From NCBI GenBank assembly GCA_028713675.1, contig JAQTNV010000034.1, positions 1 through 35,164 of the forward strand: a stretch of 35,164 nucleotides of DNA, given 5' to 3'. A model generated the notes under the pieces. The model was not told the DNA's origin and made no database searches. It was given only the letters and a program-made list of their open reading frames with translations. Shown one piece after another: positions 7,347 through 14,721 of this stretch. The position numbers were made by a program, and so were the translations under genes. Every line of letters starts with the position of its first letter. Position 1 is the stretch's first letter. Source of the stretch: a bacterium. Its GTDB lineage: Bacteria > Desulfobacterota > JAPLJL01.

Positions 7347-7540
7347 GTGCCTCGATTTTTTAAAATACCATTCAAAATAACCAGCACCCTCCCCTACCGG
7401 TCAGACTGAATCTTGAATTCTCTGATTATCCTTTTTATCGGGGGACATGATCTTCCGGTGAAGGGGTCGGCAGAAAAATAGTAAGCAGCCTCCGGCCTGG
7501 AGGGCCTACGGCCCGGAGGGTAGGCAGTAGGCAGTAGGCA
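7347..7540. repeat. Intergenic repeat R, copy 4, with heptamers
   Basis: Begins with half a terminator (GCCTCGATTTTTT). The R landmarks follow: GGTCAGACTG, GATTATCC, GATCTTCCGGTGAA, the CCTCCGG...CCGGAGG hairpin at 7489-7519 and nearly three GTAGGCA units at 7520-7539. A piece of the module-P upstream region (CTGAATCTCTCATGCCCGG) follows near 7640, without its -35/-10. Confidence 0.7.
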
Positions 7541-7708
7541 GAAAACAAAAGGCAAAAAGCATAAAAACAAACCGAACAAACTAAGAAAGTGCCGCCTCCA
7601 GTTCTTCCTTATATTAATTAATCCATTAAATACCAATCTGAATCTCTCATGCCCGGATTTCGGGATTAAACAGAATTTCGCCGGGAAGAGACCCCACAAT
7701 CACTTATC

Positions 7709-7748
7709 GCAACAAGTAGTTGCTTTAATTTAAAACCGATCATATAAT
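7709..7748 (+). promoter_or_regulatory. tetR promoter with palindromic operator, copy 1
   Basis: GCAAC-AAGTA-GTTGC (7709-7723) is a perfect dyad overlapping the -35 TTGCTT (7720-7725); a 17-base spacer leads to a consensus TATAAT (7743-7748). The arrangement suits repression by the adjacent TetR protein. An almost identical copy lies exactly 3,900 bases downstream. Confidence 0.8.
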
Positions 7749-7758
7749 ACCCCCATCC

Positions 7759-8403
7759 ATGCGGCAGATTAATCGAAAAGGGACGGACAAACCCAGGAAG
7801 CGCGGCATGCCTGTCGTTCGCAAAGTCTTTAAGGCCACGCTGGAGCAGTTGGGCCAGGTCGGCTTCGAGCGTCTGAGCGTCTCCGCGGTCGCAGCGCTCG
7901 CCGGCGTTAACAAGACCAGCATCTACCGGCGCTGGCCGGCCAAAAGCGACCTGGTCCGTGCGGCGATCAGCTTCTCGGTGGAATATAGGCTGGTGATGCC
8001 GAACACCGGGAACCTGCGCGCGGATCTCGCTGAACTGGCGCGCCTAGTTGCGAACTTCATGGAGTCCCCCCGAGGCATGGGGGTGGTGCGCACGGTCCTG
8101 GCCGAGGGCACGAACCCCGAGGTCCGCGAACTCGCCACGTCGTTACTCCAACAAGTGGAGACCGAATTCCCTCGCGTAATCATCAAACGCGCTATCCATC
8201 GGGGCGAATTGCCCCCCGGCACCGACTTCAAGCTCATCACCCACACAATTTCCGGCGCAATCATTCACCGCATTTTCATCGAGCAGGCGCCCCTGCCCGA
8301 TGCCTTCATCGAGCGCCTGGTCGACCTGGTCCTCTTGGGAACTTCCGATGGCCAATTACCGGATAAACGTCAGAAGAAAAAACGAACCGATTTCAGAGCT
8401 TGA
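7759..8403 (+). CDS. TetR/AcrR-family transcriptional regulator
   Basis: Up to 214 residues. The DNA-binding domain covers about residues 18-65: VFKATLEQLGQVGFERLSVSAVAALAGVNKTSIYRRWPAKSDLVRAAI, with the helix-turn-helix in VSAVAALAGVNKTSIYRRW, diagnostic of TetR. The larger C-terminal ligand domain resembles the TetR_C_11 type (MGVVRTVLAE, LATSLLQQVETEF). The TATAAT box ends only 10 bases before this ATG, so the mRNA would be nearly leaderless; the in-frame ATG at 7807, with AGGA about 9 bases before it, is an equally good start. The basic, lysine-rich tail is unusual. It heads an operon with acyl-CoA enzymes, so an acyl-CoA or related lipid is the likely effector. Autorepression through the 7709 dyad is inferred. 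Confidence 0.9.
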   Translation: MRQINRKGTDKPRKRGMPVVRKVFKATLEQLGQVGFERLSVSAVAALAGVNKTSIYRRWPAKSDLVRAAISFSVEYRLVMPNTGNLRADLAELARLVANFMESPRGMGVVRTVLAEGTNPEVRELATSLLQQVETEFPRVIIKRAIHRGELPPGTDFKLITHTISGAIIHRIFIEQAPLPDAFIERLVDLVLLGTSDGQLPDKRQKKKRTDFRA

Positions 8404-8436
8404 ACCCTGAGTTCCTGGAAAGGATGGGGGAAATGA

Positions 8437-9864
8437 ATGAATTCCGATTACAAAAAGCTGGATCAGATTTTTCACCCTCGTTCTATCGCGATCATCGGGG
8501 CCAGCAATCGCCCGGGCAATGCCGCCGTGGTGTTTCTGAAAGCTCACGCGGTTCTGAACTTTGCCGGGCCGCTTTATGCGATTGCTCCCAACGGCGATCA
8601 GGTCCCGGATTTTCCTACCTTTAAAAACGTCAATCATGTTCCCGGACCGGTGGACCACGCGGTCATCGCGGTCCCGGCGGCTTATCTCCTGGAGGTGCTT
8701 TCCGATTGCGTCCGGAAAAAGGTCAACTCGGTAGTGATCTTTACCTCCGGTTTTTCCGAGAGCGGTGACCCCGAAGGGATGGAGAAGGAGCGGTTGATCC
8801 GGGCCAAGGCCCGGGAAAGCGGGATCAGGATGATCGGGCCTAACTGCATGGGCATTTATTATCCGCACAACGGCATGAGCTTCCGCCCGGATCTTCCGCC
8901 GGTAGAAGGGCCGGGAGAGATCAGCTACCTTTCCCAGAGCGGCGGGATGGCTTTTGGGGCCGTCTTCCTGGGCAACCGTTTCGGGCTGAAATATAACAAG
9001 GTGGTGAGCTTCGGGAATGAAGTGGATCTGGGCGGCCCGGAGCTCCTTGATTATTTCGCCGAAGATCCCGAAACCAAGGTAATCCTCGCTTACCTGGAGG
9101 GAACCCGCGACGGCCGGTCGCTGGGCCGGGCTCTGATCCGGGCCGGAGCGAGAAAGCCGCTCGTGGTGCTGAAGGGGGGGCTGACCGAGACCGGGGTCAG
9201 GGCGGCGGCCTCGCACACCGGGGCGCTGGGAGGCTCCCGGGCTACCTGGGAGTCGGTTTTCCGCCAGGCCGGAGCCATCCAGGTCGACACCGTGGACGAG
9301 CTGGTCGGGGCGGCCCTGGTACTCCGGCGCCTGCCGAAATTCACCGGCCGGAAAATGGTCATTATCACCATCAGCGGGGGGCTTTCGGTCAACTTCACCG
9401 ACCGGGCGGGATTCTGGGGCTTCGAAGTACCCGAGCTGGCCGCGGAAACCTGCCAGAAGCTGAAGCGGTCCTTCGACATTCCCGGGACCAGCGTGAAAAA
9501 CCCGATCGACATGGCCGCCGCTTTCATGATGTTCCCGATTTACCCTGATGTCTTCCGGGCCCTGGATGAGGACCCCGAGACCGACCTGATTTTCCTGGTG
9601 ATCAGCATCGAGTTTTTGGCCTACATCGAAAGCTTCATGCCGGGGATAACGGATAACTCCATGAACGCCTTTCTGGGGGCGATTAAAGAGGTAAAAAAGC
9701 CGCTGGTGGTGGTGCTGCCGTCGGTGATTGGCGAAGAACTTCGGCTTCGAGCCGAGCAATTGTTCGTGAAGGCCGGGTTCGCGGTTTTTGAAAGCGTGGA
9801 CCGGGCCATGAAAGTGCTGAATCTGGTTCGCCGGTATCATCAGAGATCTAAAAGAAAGGAGTGA
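8437..9864 (+). CDS. NDP-forming acyl-CoA synthetase, alpha-type subunit (CoA-binding/succinyl-CoA ligase-like)
   Basis: 475 residues, the length of a free alpha chain of ADP-forming acyl-CoA synthetases. Residues 1-135 form the CoA-binding Rossmann domain (SIAIIGASNRPGNAA, VPAAYLLEVL, IGPNCMG at 133-139). The ligase domains follow, with SQSGGMAFG (166-174) and the phosphohistidine loop ASHTGALGG, His260. These enzymes interconvert an acid plus CoA and NTP with acyl-CoA through phosphohistidine. They need an ATP-grasp beta domain, which is absent from this protein and from the whole window, so a distant partner or a different role is implied. The GGGGG/AAGGA patch supports the ATG at 8437. 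It lies 33 bases after tetR and 6 before the dehydrogenase, so it is one operon. Confidence 0.85.
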   Translation: MNSDYKKLDQIFHPRSIAIIGASNRPGNAAVVFLKAHAVLNFAGPLYAIAPNGDQVPDFPTFKNVNHVPGPVDHAVIAVPAAYLLEVLSDCVRKKVNSVVIFTSGFSESGDPEGMEKERLIRAKARESGIRMIGPNCMGIYYPHNGMSFRPDLPPVEGPGEISYLSQSGGMAFGAVFLGNRFGLKYNKVVSFGNEVDLGGPELLDYFAEDPETKVILAYLEGTRDGRSLGRALIRAGARKPLVVLKGGLTETGVRAAASHTGALGGSRATWESVFRQAGAIQVDTVDELVGAALVLRRLPKFTGRKMVIITISGGLSVNFTDRAGFWGFEVPELAAETCQKLKRSFDIPGTSVKNPIDMAAAFMMFPIYPDVFRALDEDPETDLIFLVISIEFLAYIESFMPGITDNSMNAFLGAIKEVKKPLVVVLPSVIGEELRLRAEQLFVKAGFAVFESVDRAMKVLNLVRRYHQRSKRKE

Positions 9865-9870
9865 TGAGAT

Positions 9871-11016
9871 ATGCCGCTCAAGTACACCGAAGAGCATGAG
9901 ATTTTCCGGACTTCCCTGAGGAAATTTTTTGAGAAAGAGGTCACCCCCCACGCCATGGAATGGAAGGAAAAGGGCGACGTCCCCCGCGAGATCTGGAAGA
10001 AGATGGGGGCGCAGGGCTTCATCGGCTACTGGGCCCCTCCCGAATACGGCGGCTCCGGGCTGGATTTCAGCTATTCCGTGATTCTCCTCGAGGAAATGAC
10101 CGGCACCTCCTCGGACCTGAGCCTCAATATCGGGATTAATAACGACGTGGCCCTCCCCTACCTTCTGCACTCCGGGAGCGAGGAGCAGAAGAAGAAATAT
10201 ATGCCGCGCGCCTGCGCGGGCGATCTGATCTGTGCCATCGCCATGACCGAGCCCGGGGCCGGGAGCGACCTCCAGTCCATCCGGACCACCGCCATCCGGA
10301 AAGGCGACCACTATGTCGTAAACGGCCAGAAAACCTTCATCTCCAACGGCTACCACTGCGACCTGGCCATTGTGGCGGTCAAGACCAACCCCAAAGCCGA
10401 TCCCCCCTATACCGGTATCTCCCTGATCCTGATCGAAGCCGGCACCCCTGGTTTCACCAAGGGCCGGAAGCTCGAAAAGATGGGGATCCGGGCGGCGGAC
10501 ACCGCCGAGCTCTCCTTCGAGGACTGCCAGGTCCCGGTCGGGAACCTGCTCGGGGAGGAGGGATCCGGTTTCATGACCCTGATGCATAACCTCCAGCAGG
10601 AACGCCTGGTCAGCGCCATCGGGTCCGTTCTGGCGTCGGAAAGGGCCCTCGCCACCACCATCGAGTACACCAAGACCCGCGAGGCTTTCGGGCGCCCGAT
10701 CTGCAAGTTCCAGCACAACGCCTTCAAGATCGTGGAGATGGCCACCGAGGTCGAGATGGCCAAGACCTTCACCTACAAGCTGATCGACCGGTTCCTCGAC
10801 GGAGAGGATATCACCAAGGCCGTCTCCATGGCCAAGTGGTACAACAGCGAGATGCTGAACCGGGTTTGCTACCAGTGCGTCCAGCTCCACGGCGGCTACG
10901 GCTACATGATGGAATACTCGATCGCCCATGATTACCTGGACGCCCGGGTCCAGACCATCGCGGCCGGCACTACCGAGATCATGAAAGTAATCATCTCCAA
11001 GATGATGGGGCTATAA
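9871..11016 (+). CDS. Acyl-CoA dehydrogenase
   Basis: 381 residues, standard length. Family signatures: AMTEPGAGSD (125-133) for flavin/substrate binding, NGQKTFISNG (151-160), GNLLGEEGSGF (225-234), REAFGRPI (270-277) and the C-terminal QLHGGYGYMMEYS (338-350) and TIAAGTTEIMKVII (362-375). It oxidises an acyl-CoA to the 2-enoyl-CoA, passing electrons to ETF. The usual base position before GTTEI is Ala, whereas LQQERL supplies Glu244, as in isovaleryl- and long-chain-type enzymes; this hints at branched or long substrates. AAGGAG sits 9 bases before the ATG. It is cotranscribed with the ligase and thioesterase. No ETF genes are in the window. Confidence 0.95.
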   Translation: MPLKYTEEHEIFRTSLRKFFEKEVTPHAMEWKEKGDVPREIWKKMGAQGFIGYWAPPEYGGSGLDFSYSVILLEEMTGTSSDLSLNIGINNDVALPYLLHSGSEEQKKKYMPRACAGDLICAIAMTEPGAGSDLQSIRTTAIRKGDHYVVNGQKTFISNGYHCDLAIVAVKTNPKADPPYTGISLILIEAGTPGFTKGRKLEKMGIRAADTAELSFEDCQVPVGNLLGEEGSGFMTLMHNLQQERLVSAIGSVLASERALATTIEYTKTREAFGRPICKFQHNAFKIVEMATEVEMAKTFTYKLIDRFLDGEDITKAVSMAKWYNSEMLNRVCYQCVQLHGGYGYMMEYSIAHDYLDARVQTIAAGTTEIMKVIISKMMGL

Positions 11017-11089
11017 GAAAGAGCGGGACCCTCCTATAGTCTCGGGCCGGATCATTTGATGATCAGTTTAAGGGAAGGAGGAAATAAAG

Positions 11090-11569
11090 ATGGCGGAAGT
11101 GGATGAAAAGTATCAATGGCTGATTGAGCAATTCGATCAGATGATGATTCCCGTTGTCCGATCCTCGGGTTTCGCAGTGGAAAAACTTAAGGAGCGGGAG
11201 ATCACCGTCTCGATGCCGATGGGACCCAACACCAACCATGTCGGGATCATGTACGCCGGGTCGCTCTTTACCCTGATCGAGGTGGCCGGGGGAGTCCTTT
11301 TCTCCGCTACCTATCCCGCAGGAGTCTACACCCTGATCACCAAGGGAATTTCCATCCGCTACGTGAAGCCCTCGATGACCAAGACCTATTGCCACCTCAC
11401 CATTTCGAAGGAGGAGGCCGAGGCCAAGATCAAGCCGGTGGACGAGCGGGGCCGGGGCAACTGGATCATCGATGTCACCGCGGTGGACGAAAACGAAGTC
11501 GAGGTCTGCCGGGCCAACTGCAATTACTACGCGCTGACGAACAAGGAGCTGGGGAAGATGAGCCTGTAA
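11090..11569 (+). CDS. Hot-dog fold thioesterase (PaaI/DUF4442-like)
   Basis: 159 residues. The central stretch NHVGIMYAGSLFTLIEVAGGVLF is the hot-dog helix segment with the His-Gly...G-x-L-x-x-L-x-E pattern used by PaaI/YiiD-type thioesterases; the catalytic acid is probably the Glu in LIEVAGG. Strands follow (YTLITKGISIRYVKPSMTKTYCHLTIS, WIIDVTAVDENEVEVCRANCNYYAL). It likely hydrolyses an acyl-CoA, releasing CoA or clearing dead-end intermediates. GGAGG lies 7 bases ahead of the ATG. It is the last gene of the tetR-headed operon, 73 bases after the dehydrogenase, and the second copy of the TetR operator begins just 40 bases after its stop. Confidence 0.85.
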   Translation: MAEVDEKYQWLIEQFDQMMIPVVRSSGFAVEKLKEREITVSMPMGPNTNHVGIMYAGSLFTLIEVAGGVLFSATYPAGVYTLITKGISIRYVKPSMTKTYCHLTISKEEAEAKIKPVDERGRGNWIIDVTAVDENEVEVCRANCNYYALTNKELGKMSL

Positions 11570-11608
11570 AAACTGAAGGCGGGAGAAAAGGCCCGTCATT
11601 TGCATATC

Positions 11609-11648
11609 GCAACAAGTAGTTGCTTTAATTCAAAACCGATCATATAAT
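11609..11648 (+). promoter_or_regulatory. Second TetR-type operator/promoter (duplicate of 7709-7748)
   Basis: GCAACAAGTAGTTGC (11609-11623) is identical to the copy at 7709; TTGCTT (11620-11625), a 17-base spacer with one substitution, and TATAAT (11643-11648). It faces the 11805 gene and presumably starts the second operon under the same regulator. Confidence 0.8.
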
Positions 11649-11656
11649 GCCCTTAT

Positions 11657-11721
11657 TCATACAACAGATCAATTGGAGGGGGATGGACAAGCCCGACGCG
11701 CATGCCGTTTTTGAAAAATAA
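11657..11721 (+). pseudogene. Decayed copy of the tetR 5' end
   Basis: Downstream of the duplicated promoter the sequence still aligns with codons 1-19 of tetR: the start has become ATA, CAGAT-AAT is retained, GGACAAACCC appears as GGACAAGCCC, and GCGCATGCC matches GCGGCATGCC, with a 3-base deletion. Thereafter similarity ends. A 12-codon ORF (ATG 11683, TAA 11719-11721) with GGAGG only 3 bases before it remains in this piece; a leader peptide is possible but unsupported. Confidence 0.6.
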
Positions 11722-11804
11722 AATTGGAGAACAATATCATCCGGGCATCATTAATAAGGTTGCTTTTCGGATTATTTTTCCAGAGCAGGAAAAGGGGGGG
11801 CTAA

Positions 11805-14645
11805 ATGGGTATTGATACCAAGGCACTTCAGGAAATCATGGGAAAAGACGGGGTCATTTCCCGTCCCGACGAAATCAGCGGCCTTTTCGCCCGCCCGGTC
11901 GATTCACCCCGGCTGCAGGCGGTCCAGCCCGGCCAGGCGGAAGAAATTCAGAAACTTTTGCCGTGGGCGAAGGAAAACCGGGTTTCTGTCTACACCAAAT
12001 ATTTTCCATATTTCCCGGAATCAGTTGCGCAAGCGGAAGGGGTGGCCATCGATTTCCGGAGAATGAACCAGATCGAGAGGGTGGATTCCCTGAACCTGAT
12101 GGCGCACGTGCAGAGAGGGGTTACCTTCGACCAGCTCCGGAAGGTCCTGAAGCCGATGGGCCTGAAGGCTGTCGCTCCCGTAGCCGGAGGCTCCAGCTCG
12201 GTCTTGGAGAGCCTGGTCAACCGCGACGTGGTCAAGAGCATGGCCCGGTATTCCGAAGTAGAGGTAACCAACCTGAAGGTGGTGCTCGCAGACGGCCGGG
12301 TCCACCTGACCGGGTCCCACGCCATGAACGAGGAAATGTCCGATTGGAAAGAGGACGGGGGGCCGTCTTTTTCCCGCTGGTACTACGCTGCCGAGGACAG
12401 CTACGGGGTGGTCTGCCGGGCCAGCATTAATCTCTTCCCGATCTGCGAGAGCCGCCAGGCCCTGGCTTTCGGATTCGCGGATATCCAAAGCCTGATCACG
12501 GCCCTAAAGAAGATTCCCGTGCTCGAGATCGGGACCGAATACCTGGGATTCGACCGCCGGGCTTTCGAAAAAACTTTTGGGGTCAAGCCGGAGCATCCCT
12601 GGGTAATGATAGTCGGCTTCGAGGGCAGGAAGAAACACGTGGACTGGCAGGTAAAAACCGTGAAGGAGCTGGCCGGGAAACTCGGGGGAAAGGCGGTTTC
12701 CCCGGTTTCCGAAGAAAAGATGGCCGATTATCTTGATGAGCCCGGAATGCCGCTTTCCCCTCGGCATTTTGCCTTTTACGCCACCTGCCAGCGCATGCCG
12801 GAGATGGATGAGCTTCTGACCGGATCATTGAAGATAGCTTCCGGGGGCAAAACAGCCGACCTGGGCCGGATCCTGGTTTCGTTTGACCGGGGCCGGGCCC
12901 TTTACGGAATATATGACATCTTTTCAGACGGCGTGACCCCGGCTTCAATCGTGGAAACCTCCCGGTCACTCTGGAAAGCGGGAGCTTTCTTCGATCTGCC
13001 CCAGGGGAAGCTGGCCGAGGAGATTTACGCCCAGAACCCCGGCCTTTCCCGCTTGCTCGGGAGGCTCAAGGGCATGCTCGACCCGCAAGGGATTCTCAAC
13101 CCCCATCTGCCCCTTCCAAAGGGGATCCCACCGGAAAAGCCGAACCCGGAACCTCTCCCGGAGAGAAAATGGGAGGAGATCATCAAGGAAGTCAGGGAAG
13201 TGGTCGGGGATGCCTGGGCCAGTGACCGCCTGCCCGATCTCATGTCCTATGCCCGGGATTTCAGCATCGTGGCGGGGGTGATCCCAAATATTGTCACGCT
13301 GCCCAAGACCACCGAGGAGATCCAGAAGATCATGAAGATCGCCGGAAAGTACCGGGTCCCGGTGATCCCGATCTCGACCGCGTTTAATCACGCCGGCCTG
13401 GCCCTGCCGCGCCAGGGGGGGATCCTGCTCGACCTGCGGCGGATGAATAAGCTGAGGATTGATCCGGAAACGATGACCGCCACAATCGAGCCGGCCATCC
13501 GCCTCCGGGCCCTTTACATGGACGCGATCAAATATGAAGTCGCGGAAGGAGTGGGTTTGAAACCGGCCCTGCCGCTTTCCTTCACCAGTGTTTCGGTGCT
13601 GGCCAATTATGTCGCCCGGGGCGGGGCGGGCTGCATGGTCAAGTACGGCGGCAACCCGGAGATGATCATCAACATGACCTGGGTCCTGCCCGACGGGGAA
13701 ATCGTCAAGCTCGGGCCGGGGGAGGTCCCGGTCCAGTACGGGCCCGGTCCGGAAATCGCCGGGATGTTTTTCAACGCGGACGGCCAGTTCGGGGTCTGCT
13801 CCGAGATCACGATCAAGATCTTTCCGGAATTCGCCGCCGAGAAAGTCCTGAGCGCCCAGGCTACCTACCCGGAAGAGGAAAAGTCGCTGCAGCAGATCAT
13901 CGATGTAGTCTATAAGCTCACCCGGGAGAACGTCGTCGATTTCACGTACAAGCTGCACCAGGGGGTTCCCTCCACCATCCTGGCGAACCTCGCCGGGGTT
14001 TCCCCGGACGAGTTGGTCGAGATGATGCCTCCGCACTCGCTGGCGCTCCTGGTCCAGGCATATGACCAGCAGGAGCTCGAGATCAAGTGGGAGATCGTCA
14101 GGGAGATCGTTGAGGGAAGAGGGATGTTTTTCATCAACCCGGAGGATTTCAATCTCCAGGACATGGTCAGGTCGGACACGTTCAAGAAAGGCTACGGCGT
14201 GCTCGGGAACCGGGTGGCGGCCTACCGGGGGGCTTTCCAGTGGATCGCCTCGCACGTGAAGATCGAGAAGCTGCCCGATCTCTGGAGGGAATACAAGGAG
14301 CTACGGAAGAAATATTGGAGCTCTCCCGATCCCCGGGTTTACCGGGACATGCTCCTCGCGGGAATGGCCATGCAGGGCCCCATGCAGTTCGGGCGCTGCG
14401 GCGACATCGAGTTCGACTGGTGGTGGGACCACGGTAATCCCGATTCGGTCAAGCGGGCCAGCCTCTTCGTGCGCAAAGTATCCGAGTTCCTGGCTGACCG
14501 GGGGGCTCCGCTCTTCCGGAACATGCACGGGACGGGGGATATCCATCTGCCCCGACACAAGGTTTACTTCGACCTGCTCAAGGATTGGAGAAAGGTAATC
14601 GATCCCGACGGAATCATGCACCCGAACCTGCACACGGTCCTGTAA
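11805..14645 (+). CDS. Tandem FAD-linked oxidase (two GlcD-type PCMH modules in one chain)
   Basis: 946 residues, about twice a normal GlcD/VAO-family protein (450-550). Residues about 35-440 are one module: LQAVQPGQAEEIQKLLPWAKENRVSV, VAIDFRRMNQIERVD, VAPVAGGSSSV, ending LDPQGILNPHLPLP. Residues about 455-946 are a second: NIVTLPKTTEEIQKIMKIAGKYRVPVIPIS, ILLDLRRMNKLRIDP, CMVKYGGNPEMI, FNADGQFGVCSEITIKIFP, ending VIDPDGIMHPNLHTVL. Family members oxidise 2-hydroxy acids or hydroxylated aromatics with FAD. The N-terminal module lacks the usual glycine-rich PGxG loop and may be non-catalytic; the second looks more complete. No GlcE/GlcF-like Fe-S partner adjoins it. A GGGGGG tract precedes the ATG. 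It is first in the second operon. Confidence 0.85.
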   Translation: MGIDTKALQEIMGKDGVISRPDEISGLFARPVDSPRLQAVQPGQAEEIQKLLPWAKENRVSVYTKYFPYFPESVAQAEGVAIDFRRMNQIERVDSLNLMAHVQRGVTFDQLRKVLKPMGLKAVAPVAGGSSSVLESLVNRDVVKSMARYSEVEVTNLKVVLADGRVHLTGSHAMNEEMSDWKEDGGPSFSRWYYAAEDSYGVVCRASINLFPICESRQALAFGFADIQSLITALKKIPVLEIGTEYLGFDRRAFEKTFGVKPEHPWVMIVGFEGRKKHVDWQVKTVKELAGKLGGKAVSPVSEEKMADYLDEPGMPLSPRHFAFYATCQRMPEMDELLTGSLKIASGGKTADLGRILVSFDRGRALYGIYDIFSDGVTPASIVETSRSLWKAGAFFDLPQGKLAEEIYAQNPGLSRLLGRLKGMLDPQGILNPHLPLPKGIPPEKPNPEPLPERKWEEIIKEVREVVGDAWASDRLPDLMSYARDFSIVAGVIPNIVTLPKTTEEIQKIMKIAGKYRVPVIPISTAFNHAGLALPRQGGILLDLRRMNKLRIDPETMTATIEPAIRLRALYMDAIKYEVAEGVGLKPALPLSFTSVSVLANYVARGGAGCMVKYGGNPEMIINMTWVLPDGEIVKLGPGEVPVQYGPGPEIAGMFFNADGQFGVCSEITIKIFPEFAAEKVLSAQATYPEEEKSLQQIIDVVYKLTRENVVDFTYKLHQGVPSTILANLAGVSPDELVEMMPPHSLALLVQAYDQQELEIKWEIVREIVEGRGMFFINPEDFNLQDMVRSDTFKKGYGVLGNRVAAYRGAFQWIASHVKIEKLPDLWREYKELRKKYWSSPDPRVYRDMLLAGMAMQGPMQFGRCGDIEFDWWWDHGNPDSVKRASLFVRKVSEFLADRGAPLFRNMHGTGDIHLPRHKVYFDLLKDWRKVIDPDGIMHPNLHTVL

Positions 14646-14721
14646 GAAAAGGATTAGAGCGGGAAGGTTCATTATTCTTTCCAGGTTTTGAGGCCCAAGG
14701 CTTGGAAAGTCAGGAGGAAAA

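Noticed and set aside
8356-10929. 857-codon open frame on the - strand across the ligase and dehydrogenase genes
   Set aside because: It is antisense to two well-supported enzymes; the peptide is rich in His/Gly/Asp/Leu as expected from complementing GC-biased codons, and no domain is visible.
12966-14255. 429-codon - strand frame within the tandem FAD oxidase gene
   Set aside because: A shadow of the coding strand's codon bias, without motifs or ribosome site.
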